NCBI GenBank assembly: GCA_958295665.1
Contig: OY282558.1
Location: forward strand, 187,652,015-187,716,014
Direction of reading: 5' to 3'
DNA length: 64,000 nt
Source of the DNA: Tipula vernalis
Lineage: Eukaryota; Arthropoda; Insecta; Diptera; Tipulidae
The translations under genes were made by a program, and so were the position numbers. The notes beneath the pieces were generated by a model. It did no database searches. It was not told the DNA's origin and worked only from the letters and a program-made list of their open reading frames with translations. This document shows positions 55,106 to 64,000 of this stretch, one piece after another (position 1 is the first letter of the stretch; the number at the start of each line of letters is the position of its first letter).

Positions 55106-55445
55106 CGTATTTTGTATGTCATCAATGATCGATCTCCCTTCTAAAACACGTTCCTGATCTTGGAGGAAGCTCAATATATTAAAATACCATAGACTCGATT
55201 CGAATACATTAACCGGACTGGTCCCTGATTTTTTGATATCTTAATAGCGTATTAATTTTTCTCACAAACATGTCATGATTTGAGTTTTTCTCTATTCCCT
55301 TTAGTTTCTCCACCATTTCCTCATATGCAGCATATTTTAAAAGTCCGTTGCTATAATCTTGACTTTTCACCTTCCATAATGTTGGTAAACTTTCATATAG
55401 CTCCAAAAATGCAGTGCAATATTTTCTTATATTTATATTTGACAT
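55106..55445 (-). pseudogene. PIF/Harbinger MADF protein, exon 1
   Basis: Minus strand, ATG at 55445. YCTAFLELYESLPTLWKVKSQDYSNG, YEEMVEKLKGI and VRKINTLLRYQ form a MADF domain. A stop or shift near 55209 precedes ESSLWYFNILSFLQDQE, the domain end, and a donor GGTAAGT lies at 55106-55101. The predicted intron contains the plus-strand transposase exons and reaches exon 2 at 50396. Confidence 0.8.
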
Positions 55446-55656
55446 ATTTGCTTGTAAACTCGACTGAATAATAAAAACAACTGAGCGACTTGCACATATA
55501 CGACGCAATTTTGCATGTACAAACAAGAAAAAATCAAGAAAATGTATAATCACACAATCAGCATGAACAATCACTTAATTAATACCATACACTGTCAATC
55601 TGCATGCGCAATCACTCGATTGCACATGCATGATTGTGTCGTGTATGATGAGGCCC

Positions 55657-55659
55657 TTA
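55657..55659. repeat. TTA target duplication, right
   Basis: Partner of 49385-49387. Confidence 0.8.
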
Positions 55660-55930
55660 ACTAGAATAAAATCAAAAATTATTTATGAACGTGTATCTCT
55701 TTTAAACACATTACAAAGTGTAAAGATTTCCCTTTCCTTTTAAAATTGTACTGATTATTATTGATCAAAACAAAGAGGTGGGTACAAACATTTTTGTATT
55801 TTTGTTTTGTTTCATTGATTCCATACAGAATTGTTTTACTATCTTTTCTAAGTCTTAATTTAAATATTTGTTCACAAACTTAGGATTAAAACGCAATAGA
55901 AAATAGTGTTGTGTTTATATATATTCTGTG
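55659..55930 (-). repeat. long inverted repeat, right arm
   Basis: Reverse complement of 48945-49185 (e.g. AACTAGAATAAAATCAAAAA against the left arm). Its outer side blurs into weakly similar AT-rich DNA. Confidence 0.8.
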
Positions 55931-57100
55931 GTTTTATCAAGCGTTAGTGTTATTAAAGTATCATGTTGCGAATAGCAATGTCCTTAACTCAAAAAAATGG
56001 AAAACAAATACATTTTTGTTGTTGTTGTCAAAATAACTAAGTGACATCAATTCGAATGATTTTACTTACTTATTTAAGATGACGTCGATTAAGTAAATAA
56101 GTATGAAATAAGTATCGGTTTCGAAAACAGCCTAATTGGCTCGACTTACCAAGATTTATTTGTGTCATATTTTTAGCACAAATAGTTTATTTGCGGTCGT
56201 TGCACCGCTAATGTGAAACATCATCTGCTCGTTCAAATAATTGAAATAATTGTATAAACGATAAATTATGACTTCCATAAAATACTCAATTCCATTCTTA
56301 CAGAAAGGAATTGAAATAACTGAAAGAATCAGAAAACTCCAGTGTTGGTTTATAAGGTTTATAATGTGCCTCAATTATGGTTCTTCGATTTACTGAATTT
56401 CACCCAGAGCAGGGAGATTGCAAGATCATAAATTAGTAATATAGACGATTTAGATAAGTAAATAAAATTATTTATAATGAATAACTTACTTGGTAAATTT
56501 TAAAGTGTTTATTTTATTTAAAATATACAATTTTTTTCTTGAAATTATTTGATTTTGTCACGGTACTTTACCTTAAATATTAAAATAGGTTTTGTATTCC
56601 TCACACACAAAGTAGCACACTTTGTATTGCTAAAAACCAATTACAAAGTTTCACTTGATCAACTCTGTGCCTCCGTAAAATGTTGTACAATGCACAACAA
56701 GATTTAACAGCTTTGTCTATATTTTTATAACTAGAAGGTTCTTGTGCGATTACATAGTTGCGTTATTTATGTAGGGCGCTTATAAATAAGTAAAAACAAC
56801 TTCTTCTTATGAAACATTTCACTACAGATTGTCCCGAAGGAAAACTCAATGATTTCGAACTCCAATAAAACAAAACTGTTAAAAAGTTAGGACCATTTTA
56901 GGAAAATCTTCACGAATTTGAGCAGAAGCGTGAAATTTTTCCTATTCCTAAATATTTGCGAGTGTATTGGGCATTAAGCAGCCATTTTTAATTTTATGGG
57001 TTAATACGTTGGGTATTTATTTCTGTATAGTATATTATTAATAATTTAGTATTAAAAGGAGAAGCAGACCTGGAAATAAAGTAATCGGAACAAAAAAATA
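55931..57100. other. no gene seen
   Basis: AT-rich. No family signature before the gypsy remnant. Confidence 0.5.
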
Positions 57101-57690
57101 ATGAAGTTGCTTCCTTTTGCGTTTGTATCGGGACAAAGGAAACCGTACTTCGGTTATACCCAAACCGCAAAACCCCAAAACTTAGAAGAAGCTTATGCTT
57201 TTCTTTGTAAGTTTAACTCTAATGAGATTATATCAGGTAATTCAAAACAGCTGAATTACCAAACAAAAACCGGTTTTCAACTGAAAAATAATTCAGAACA
57301 GATCAATCTTTAGAACCAGCATTTCCCGGTTCAAGAGAAATCAACACCAATGGAAATAGATCCCTCAATTTGTTCGAGAAGAACCTTTAAAAACACAATC
57401 CATAATATCGAGGTCCCCAACGACATTGACAAACCAGAAGTGGAAATCCAAAATATGGAAAATTTTTGGGAGGACCACAATTCGGACTCGGAAGATTAAA
57501 CTATCTTCCATTCCTCAAATGTCATAATAAATTAACAAATAAAAATATCAAAATCTTTATTGATACTGGCGCTAACAAAAATATAATTAGGCCAAAAATA
57601 ATACCAGACCATCTATTAGTATCTCAAGAATCGCAAATAAAAAATATATTAGGTATACAAAAAGTAACAAAAAATGGGGAAAATTAATTT
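57101..57690 (+). pseudogene. Ty3/gypsy Gag end and protease
   Basis: 57101-57313 is a gag C-terminal type frame (NLEEAYAFLCKFNS). 57466-57687 reads FLKCHNKLTNKNIKIFIDTG and ANKNIIRPKII, with the Asp-Thr-Gly of the aspartic protease, before a break. 5' LTR and most of gag are missing. Confidence 0.72.
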
Positions 57691-57836
57691 TTTCGGACAC
57701 AATCTACCACCCCAATCATATTTCGAACTTAATTTCCACGAATATTTCAATGAAATACTTGGATCTCAGTTAATGCTCTCAATTAAATGCTAAAATTGAC
57801 TACAAATCCCTCACGATTTCATTAAACAATATAATT

Positions 57837-58681
57837 ATGAAATTTTACAAATATTATCCAGGTAAAAATTTTTACCATCATACGGTAACATTTGATACCG
57901 CAAAAAATGGCGAATGGTTAGTCACTAACCACCAAGAATTCAAAAGAAACATCATTATACAACCTGGATTGTATAAATCCAAAAATTTTAGAACTACCGT
58001 TAAAATAATCAGCAGCGAACCCGAACCACCAAAACAATTACCTAAACTAAGTTTGAACGTCTACAATTTTGAGACCATCAAACCGATCCAAGTGTATGGA
58101 AATACACTTATAGATAAGAAAACTATCGACAGTTTAATCAAGATGAATCACTTGTGTGAAAACGAGAAGCAAATTCTTGTAAACACCATTTACGATCACC
58201 AAGAAGTACTGTTGAATCGAACAGTCATCAAACACAAAATAATAACAAAAGAGGAAACCCCAGTCTATACTAGAGCATATAGATATTCACACAATTTTAA
58301 AATGACGTAGAGGGCCACATTCAGGAAATGCTGGATAGTGGAATCATCCGAAATTCGAGTAGCCCTTACTCCTCCCCAATTTTGGTAGTACCCAAAAAAG
58401 CAGATGCTCCGGGTATCAGTAAAATTAGGGTAATAATCGACTATCGAAAATTAAACGACAAAACTATTGATGACATATTCCCTATACCTCAAATCGAGGA
58501 AATATTGGACAGTTTAGAGAAATCCACCTATTTTACAACATTAGACTTAAAATCGGGTTTTCATCAAATTCAAATGGATAAATCCTCACAAGAGAAAATC
58601 GCATTCTCAACAGATCAAGGGCACTTTGAGTTCACTCGAATACCATTTGGTCTTAAAAATGGCCCAGCAACGACATTCTAA
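57837..58681 (+). pseudogene. Ty3/gypsy reverse transcriptase, fingers and palm start
   Basis: 57837-58310 covers the protease-RT linker (LCENEKQILVNTIYDHQEVL and EETPVYTRAYRY). 58328-58681 has [48 protein letters not shown] (first catalytic Asp) and [18 protein letters not shown]. It stops where the YxDD segment should follow; that segment is deleted. Confidence 0.9.
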
Positions 58682-59450
58682 TTATTGGATTTAATTTGAT
58701 CAACCACATAGAAAATCTCCGGGAAGTACTCAAACGACTATCAGATTTTAACTTAAAAATACAACTCGATAAATGCCAGTTTCTTTAAAGAGAAACCGAA
58801 TTTTTTTGGCATGTAATCGGGTTAAGCCAAATCCCGATAAAATACAAAAAATTCTCGAGTGGCCCCTACCGACTACTCAGAGACAGATTAAATAATTTCT
58901 CGGTTTGTCAGGATACTACCGTCGGTTTATCCGTGATTATTCGAAAATTAGGAAACCCATGACAAAATTTTTGAAGAAAGGTAATGTTGTTAACATAACC
59001 GACCCGGAGTACATAGAATCGTTCAAAACCCTAAGAAAAATAATATCCACCGGATCAAATATTAGCTTATCCCGATTTTTCAAAACCTTTCATCCTTACA
59101 ACAAACGCACCGGAACACGCTTAAGGCGCGGTGCTTCACAAATGAATGTTAAATAGAAAGAAATACTCTGAACAGCACTGAAACTAAATATGCAACAAAT
59201 GAGAAACAAGTGCTGGCTATTATTTGGGCAGTAAAGAAATATAAACCCTACTTTTACGGAAATAAATTTACGCTTCTTACGGATCATAAACCATTCACAT
59301 TCATCAAAACTTCGGAAAAAAAATTCCAAAATACTAAGATGGCGTTTGGAGCTTGAAAATTTTGACTACGACGTAGTTTACAAGCAAGGCAAAGCCAATG
59401 TACTCAGCAAAATCCCACAAGAAACTAAAGAAATGAATTTTCACAATTTA
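58682..59450 (+). pseudogene. Ty3/gypsy RT thumb and RNase H
   Basis: After the deletion: HIENLREVLKRL and LKIQLDKCQFL, then 58905-59156 with FLGLSGYYRRFIRDYSKI and PMTKFLKKG, then, after shifts, YATNEKQVLAIIWAVKKYKP and TLLTDHKPFTFI (RNase H Glu and Asp), then ELENFDYDVVYKQGKAN. Several stops. Confidence 0.85.
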
Positions 59451-59984
59451 AATGATTCAAATGAAAACGCTAGTTCGGAGAACGAATCAATTAGCCATAA
59501 ACCATGCTTCTAACGAATCTGATACAATCCATTCCGCTACATCGAGCGACTATTACGTACATTTTTCAGATCGCCCAAAAAACTATTACAAGAACCAAAT
59601 CATATTCAGAATTTCTAACCTAGATACCGTAATTAGGGAGGAAATATTCCCTAACTTCAGAAGGGCGTTTATCGTAAGAGAATCTTTCGATAAAAATGAT
59701 ATTACCAACGTCCTAAAAATGGCCATAATGGCAAACAATCAGCCTTACTAGCACCATAAAGTTTCTACCAAAAAATCCAAGACTCATTTAGAGAAACTTT
59801 TTCCCAAAAAGGGCATTCTGTATTTACCACTAAAATAGTGAATTCAAATCGGCAAGATTCAATGGTGAGAAAAGAACATGAAAGAACTCACAGAGGCATC
59901 AAAGAAGTAGATAATCAGATTAAGAGAGCATACGTTTTTCCAAACAGCACAAAAAAAGTAAGCAGTTACGTAAATTCATGTTCG
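59451..59984 (+). pseudogene. Ty3/gypsy pre-integrase region and zinc finger
   Basis: 59452-59751 is the linker with SDYYVHFSDRPKNYYKNQII and VREEIFPNF-like sequence. 59838-59985 holds QDSMVRKEHERTHRG and NQIKRAYVFP ... YVNSC, the HHCC integrase finger up to its first Cys. It then switches abruptly to BEL/Pao sequence. Confidence 0.78.
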
Positions 59985-60549
59985 TTTTCCAATGAAGGTG
60001 TACTAAATGATGCCTTAGAACCTGGTACCAAAGCAAACATTTTAGAAATAGAAAAATCTTCACGCGACTCAACTAAAGTATTGAGATTGCATTGGAATCC
60101 AATAAAGGATACATATCAATTCGAAGTCAGTTTAAATGATCAAGCTACTACAATTAAACGAGGAATTCTGTCTGAAGCTAGTCGTTTATAACAATCAACA
60201 TAAAGGTATTTATCCAATCATTGTGGGCAGAACACCTAGGCTGGGACGATCAATTACCACCTAATTTAATAAACCAATGGTCAAAATTAAGAGATAACCT
60301 GGTAAAAATCGAAAATATCGAATTGATCGATGAACATCGGAACAAATGGCACAGACAACAAAGTAATATCAAAATTGGAGACGTTGTTGTTTTCAAGGAT
60401 AATAATCTACCTCCGTCTAAATAATTATTGGGCAAAATAATTGAAGTACACCCCGGTGCAGACAACAACATAAGAGTAGTTACACTAAAAACTAAGTTTG
60501 GAAACATGAGACGTCCAATTCATAAATTGTGTTTACTCCCAGTGGGTTG
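59985..60549 (+). pseudogene. BEL/Pao pol tail fused behind gypsy pol
   Basis: VLRLHWNPIKDTYQFEVS and KRGILSEASRL (end of BEL RT), LGWDDQLPPNLINQW, then an internal jump to KWHRQQSNIKIGDVVVFKDNN and LGKIIEVHPGADNNIRVVTL, the integrase C-terminal domain. The gypsy zinc finger runs into it in one open frame (59838-60191), so the join is a sharp recombination between two LTR-element superfamilies, or an insertion followed by deletion. Confidence 0.82.
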
Positions 60550-60563
60550 AATCATCCGATTCA

Positions 60564-60575
60564 AGGCGGCCGGTA
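60564..60575 (+). other. BEL/Pao polypurine-like tract and LTR start
   Basis: AGGCGGCCGGTA is followed by TGTTGAAGCAACAG at 60576, the expected LTR start right after the pol end. Confidence 0.55.
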
Positions 60576-61370
60576 TGTTGAAGCAACAGTATGATGAAAA
60601 TCACCTGAAAAGAAAAAAAGGAAATCTATTAGCATCAACACATAAAATATCAATCATACTTTGTTGTAATTGTAATTTCCCATTTGAAATCGATTATTTC
60701 TTATTGTATCCAAACCCAATCAAAATCTGAAATCAAATTCAAAATCAAATTTTATAAATTTGTCTATTTAGAATTATATACTTATCTTGATAACATTAAT
60801 TTATTCGCATGAAATAAGGCACTTGAATTAATTAGATTTTAATTTAATTGAATTTGTAAAGCTCTTGGTTTTATTTGTTTACATTATATTTAATGACATT
60901 TTAATTATCTAAATTTATACTTTGCAAATGTTGTGTAGAATTTCGGCCATCTGCCTTTAAGCATAAAAAGTTAAAAAACAAAAAATGTATTATACCATAT
61001 ATGTATATAGTATATCTAATGCTGTTGTGTAGAGTCTTGGCCATCTGCCATTGAGTATAAAACTAAATTTTTGGTATCATAAGAAAAAGCGCTTAGTCAT
61101 TAAAAAAAACTCTCTTACTTACCAACCATCAAGGCGTAAACATCTAGTTAACAATATAATAAAACCTTAAATTTAAAATTTGGAATTTTGGATAAATTTA
61201 TAACAAAAATAAATTGAATTATTTACTAGAACCAATAAAGTTATTGCACCTTCTTTTTGTACCGGGTTTATTTATTGTTCGTGGTACCCGAAACCTTGGT
61301 ACGAAAACACCATACTACTACAACGAAGCGAGCCAACCGACAGCGAATCCGCAAAACCGGTAGACACCGC
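60576..61370 (+). repeat. probable BEL/Pao 3' LTR and flank, with a 94-bp duplicated block
   Basis: LTR start TGTTGAAGCAACAGTATG at 60576; end not placed. Inside, GTTGTGTAGAATTTCGGCCATCTGC (60930) and GTTGTGTAGAGTCTTGGCC (61024) begin two copies 94 bp apart, each followed by an AGTATAAAA/AGCATAAAA TATA-like element. AATAAA near 61210-61240 could be a polyadenylation signal. Confidence 0.5.
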
Positions 61371-61373
61371 ACT

Positions 61374-61930
61374 TCACGCGGCAAGTGACGGTAGCCAAAT
61401 CTCAAACAGCCGCTTAATCATAGTTGATTCACAAAAGCAGCTACAATTCTTGATCGACTCAGGCGCCGAGGTTTCAGTAATACCACCAACAAACCCCGAA
61501 AAGTTCAATTCGCCCACATTTAAATTGTTCACGGCGAACGCTACAACGATTGATACATACGGTTGCAAAAATCTCACCCTCAACATAGGTCTTCGTAGAC
61601 CATTGACATTTAAGTTCATCAAAGCAAAAGTCGATCGGTGTATTCTTGGAGCTGACTTCCTATAACATTCCGGTTTATTGGTCGACATTAAAAATAACAA
61701 GCTCATCGACCCCAACACGAACCTCGACGTCAAAGTAGAGCCAATTCAAATTCCTTCATACGGTATTACAACAATAAAGTCCGATTCAACACTTCCCGAT
61801 CCCCAGATTCTGGAACTACTACACGAATTCAAAACAGTAACTCATGAATCAACAAATCTAAATACTGAGTGCATTGTATCGAAACATCCGGTCAACCATG
61901 CCATGCAAAAGTACGTCGGTTGAACGCGGA
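61374..61930 (+). pseudogene. second Ty3/gypsy element: protease
   Basis: 61450-61665: just before it SQISNSRLIIVDSQKQLQFL, then LIDSGAEVSVIPP (active-site Asp-Ser-Gly), LFTANATTIDTYG and ILGADFL, a complete retropepsin of the type found in CsRn1/Kabuki-like insect elements. After a stop, 61678-61923 leads into the RT linker (ILELLHEFKTVTHES). LTR and gag are missing. Confidence 0.82.
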
Positions 61931-62660
61931 TAAGATGAAAATCGCCAAAGCTGAGATTGAAGCTGGGGCAACACAAGCAGTGTGCTGACCATTGAAGAGC
62001 AATTGATCAAGTCCACTCCATATTTCAAAAAGAAAGACGGAAACTGGCGATTATTTGGTGACTTTAGGGCTTTGTGACCGATTTCACACATCAACACGAG
62101 TCATGTACGATTTTCTCGAAAATCGATCCCATCTGTGCGTATCACCAGGTCCCTATCAAAGAACGAGACATAGGAAAAACCGCAATCATCACTCCGTTCG
62201 GATTGCTTGAGTTCACCCGGATGACGTTCGGATTACGTAATGCGGCTCAAATATTCCAACGTTTAATTGGCGCAATATTTCGAGATCTGGCATTCGTGTT
62301 CCCGTATATCGACGACCTACTGATCGTCTCACAAAACCCGGAAGAGCATCTGAAACACATACGGATTGTTTTCCATCGCCTAAGTGATGCGGGACTAGTC
62401 TTAAATCGTAACAAGTGCGCATTTATGAAGAACGAAATATATTTCCTCGGATTTCATATCACCGCAAGCGGTATGTCGTATGATAAACACAGAGTGGAAG
62501 CCATTCAAAATTTCCCACGACCAACTATAAAAGGTGGCATTCTTCGATTTTTCAGGATGATAAATTATTACCGACCGAATCTTTTTACCGAATGCAGCAC
62601 ACGATCAGGGGATTTTATACGAATTTTTAAAAGGGCGAAAGAAGAAAAAGGATAAGTGAC
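61931..62660 (+). pseudogene. second Ty3/gypsy element: reverse transcriptase
   Basis: After a frame break around 62070, 62074-62655: TIFSKIDPICAYHQVPI (first Asp), TAIITPFGLLEFTRMTFGLRN, IFQRLIGAIF, FVFPYIDDLLIVS (YxDD), LNRNKCAFMKNEIYFLGFHI and FPRPTIKGGILRFFRMINYY. All main motifs are intact in one 193-codon frame; the fingers N-terminal part is shifted. Confidence 0.9.
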
Positions 62661-63155
62661 CAATAAATTGGACCGATGGATCTATTAAAGCTGACGCAGT
62701 GTACTCAGCTACCATATCCGATTCCAAATGCCAAATTTGCAATTTTCGTCGACGCAACGAATACATCAGTAGGAGTAGTATTGCAACACCAGACACATAA
62801 AGGATGGCAACCACTTTTCTTTTACTCACGAAAGCTAAGAGATACCGAAACCCGCTACAGTACGTATGACAGGGAACTCTTAGCCGCTTACTCAGCTACA
62901 AAACATTTTAAAAATTTCGTCGAAGTTCGAGAATTCATTCTATTCTCTGACCATAAACCACTGATATTCTCACTACGTCAAAGTCTCCAAAAAGCATGGC
63001 CTAGAAAACGCCGAAACTTAGACTTTATAGCACAATAAATATCGGATATTCGTCACATTTCGGGGAACAACAACGTCGTCGCGGATACGCTTTCACGAAT
63101 CGAACAAATTCAAATAGGAAGCGAAATTGACTATGAAGCAACAGCAGATGAATAA
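62661..63155 (+). pseudogene. second Ty3/gypsy element: RNase H
   Basis: 62676-63038: FAIFVDATNTSVGVVLQH, FFYSRKLRDTETRYSTYDRELLAAYSA and FILFSDHKPLIFSL give the D-E-D active-site residues of RNase H. After a stop the element continues VADTLSRIEQI, the domain end. Confidence 0.9.
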
Positions 63156-64000
63156 ATGAATGATCAGTAGCTTAAAATTCCAAAAATTCCCAATTTTTGG
63201 AACCGATAAGGAAATTTTATGCGATGTTTCAACGGGAACACAAAGACCGTTTATCCCTAAATCATCTCGTCGACAAATTTACGAGTCATTGCACTATGTC
63301 TCTCACCCGGGATTCGCGCCACAGCAAAACAAATCAGTAAAAAATTCATGTGGCCAGCGATGAACCAAGAAATACGCTCTTGGGCCAAACACTGCATACG
63401 CTCCTAAAAGTGTAAAATTACGAAAAACGTCAGAAGTAAAACTGGGACTTACGAACAGACCAGTAAACGGTTCGACGAAATCCACATCGATATAATCGGA
63501 CCGTTACCTCCATCCAAAGGTAGGTAATTCCATCCAGAGCCTACACCAATTCCGAATATCAGAGCAGAAACCATAGCTGATGCATTAATCAAAACATGGA
63601 TCAGCCGATTTGGAGTGCTATCGAGCATCGTGACTGATAGAGGTGCACAGTTCGAAGCAACTCTGTTCGACGAACTTTCCAAATCACTTGGATTCCACGA
63701 ATGCATAATCGAACGATGGACCGTAGTTTTAAAAGCGCAATAATGTGTGTCGCTGAAAAACAGTGGACAAAATTTTTACCGATAATACTACTCGGACTGA
63801 GAACCTCATTCCGGGACGATTTTCAAAGTACGTCAGCCGAACTCGTTTACGGAGAACATATATTTCATTCAACCAAGCAGGATTTCATTCAACCAAGCAG
63901 GATCATTCATCAGTCCGATTTCGTCACACAGTTGAAGAACCAGTTTCAACCCTCATCGACATCACGACATGTTAATGTGAGTTTGTATTTAAAGAGTTGT
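63156..64000 (+). pseudogene. second Ty3/gypsy element: integrase, cut by window end
   Basis: 63160-63363 has LHYVSHPGFAPQQ (His-His) and weak Cys continuation; the catalytic core follows in other frames: DEIHIDIIGPLPPSKG (first Asp), AETIADALIKTWISRFGVLSSIVTDRGAQFEA (second Asp). Near 63790-63870 LPIILLGLRTSF and SAELVYGE. A 20-bp unit (TTTCATTCAACCAAGCAGGA) is tandemly repeated at ~63864-63903. Frameshifts are frequent. The element continues past the window. Confidence 0.85.

Larger units (their letters stand above)
49388..55656 (+). mobile_element. PIF/Harbinger DNA transposon carrying two LTR insertions
   Basis: Terminal repeats GGGCCTCATACACGACACAA at the left and its near reverse complement at the right (with one ATG insertion), extending ~35 bp, and a TTA duplication typical of PIF/Harbinger. 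It encodes both expected proteins: a DDE transposase on the plus strand and a MADF/BESS-type DNA-binding protein on the minus strand. Removing the two LTR insertions leaves ~2.5 kb. Confidence 0.9.

Overview
The window is eukaryotic, AT-rich, insect DNA, most likely from a higher fly (Diptera). This is inferred from BEL/Pao elements primed by tRNA-Tyr, an errantivirus LTR starting AGTTAGC, a Foldback-type element with a 9-bp target duplication, and a Drosophila-style single-exon secreted C-type lectin. Host coding content is nearly absent: the lectin at 959-1495 is the only intact host-like gene. Almost everything else is layered transposable elements, mostly broken.

Layout. 1-90: BEL/Pao integrase scrap. 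959-1495: C-type lectin with TATA box. 2770-14400: minus-strand remnant of an env-bearing BEL/Pao element (protease joined directly to env), split by a 9.57-kb Foldback-type palindrome (3645-13210; about 19 + 35 inverted 161-bp repeats, 9-bp TSD). 14978-22455: minus-strand BEL/Pao element with LTRs, 5-bp TSD, gag, pol and env, all decayed. 24060-24600: degenerate repeats. 24619-31757: plus-strand errantivirus/gypsy remnant with a displaced copy of its RT active-site segment, carrying a 3.06-kb non-coding insertion (28438-31497). 31758-34370: no gene seen. 34370-35604: low-complexity and 108-bp repeats. 35622-37090: an unclassified transposase-like gene whose two halves lie head to head on opposite strands. 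37090-43160: a Penelope-like end with an inverted copy, interrupted by a Tc1-like transposon, interrupted in turn by a 3.86-kb non-coding element related to the one in the errantivirus, which contains a palindromic MITE. 44381-47480: plus-strand BEL/Pao remnant. 48945-55930: an inverted-repeat pair around a PIF/Harbinger transposon (49388-55656, TTA TSD) with both of its genes recognisable. Its transposase was hit twice by one LTR family, 61 bp apart and in opposite orientations: a solo LTR, and a 3.29-kb element whose long ORF joins Gag-protease to the integrase tail. 57101-60575: Ty3/gypsy remnant joined to a BEL/Pao tail. 61380-64000: another Ty3/gypsy pol running off the window.

The most notable items are the exact Foldback palindrome, the pair of large non-coding TGTWACGACTGG...GTTACA elements with 4-bp TSDs (possible giant solo LTRs), and the Gag-PR-IN fusion element. 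Because many insertions keep perfect target duplications, the relative order of events can be read directly. No prokaryotic systems, CRISPR arrays, rRNA or convincing tRNA genes were seen. The six-frame translations are my basis; no database search was run.
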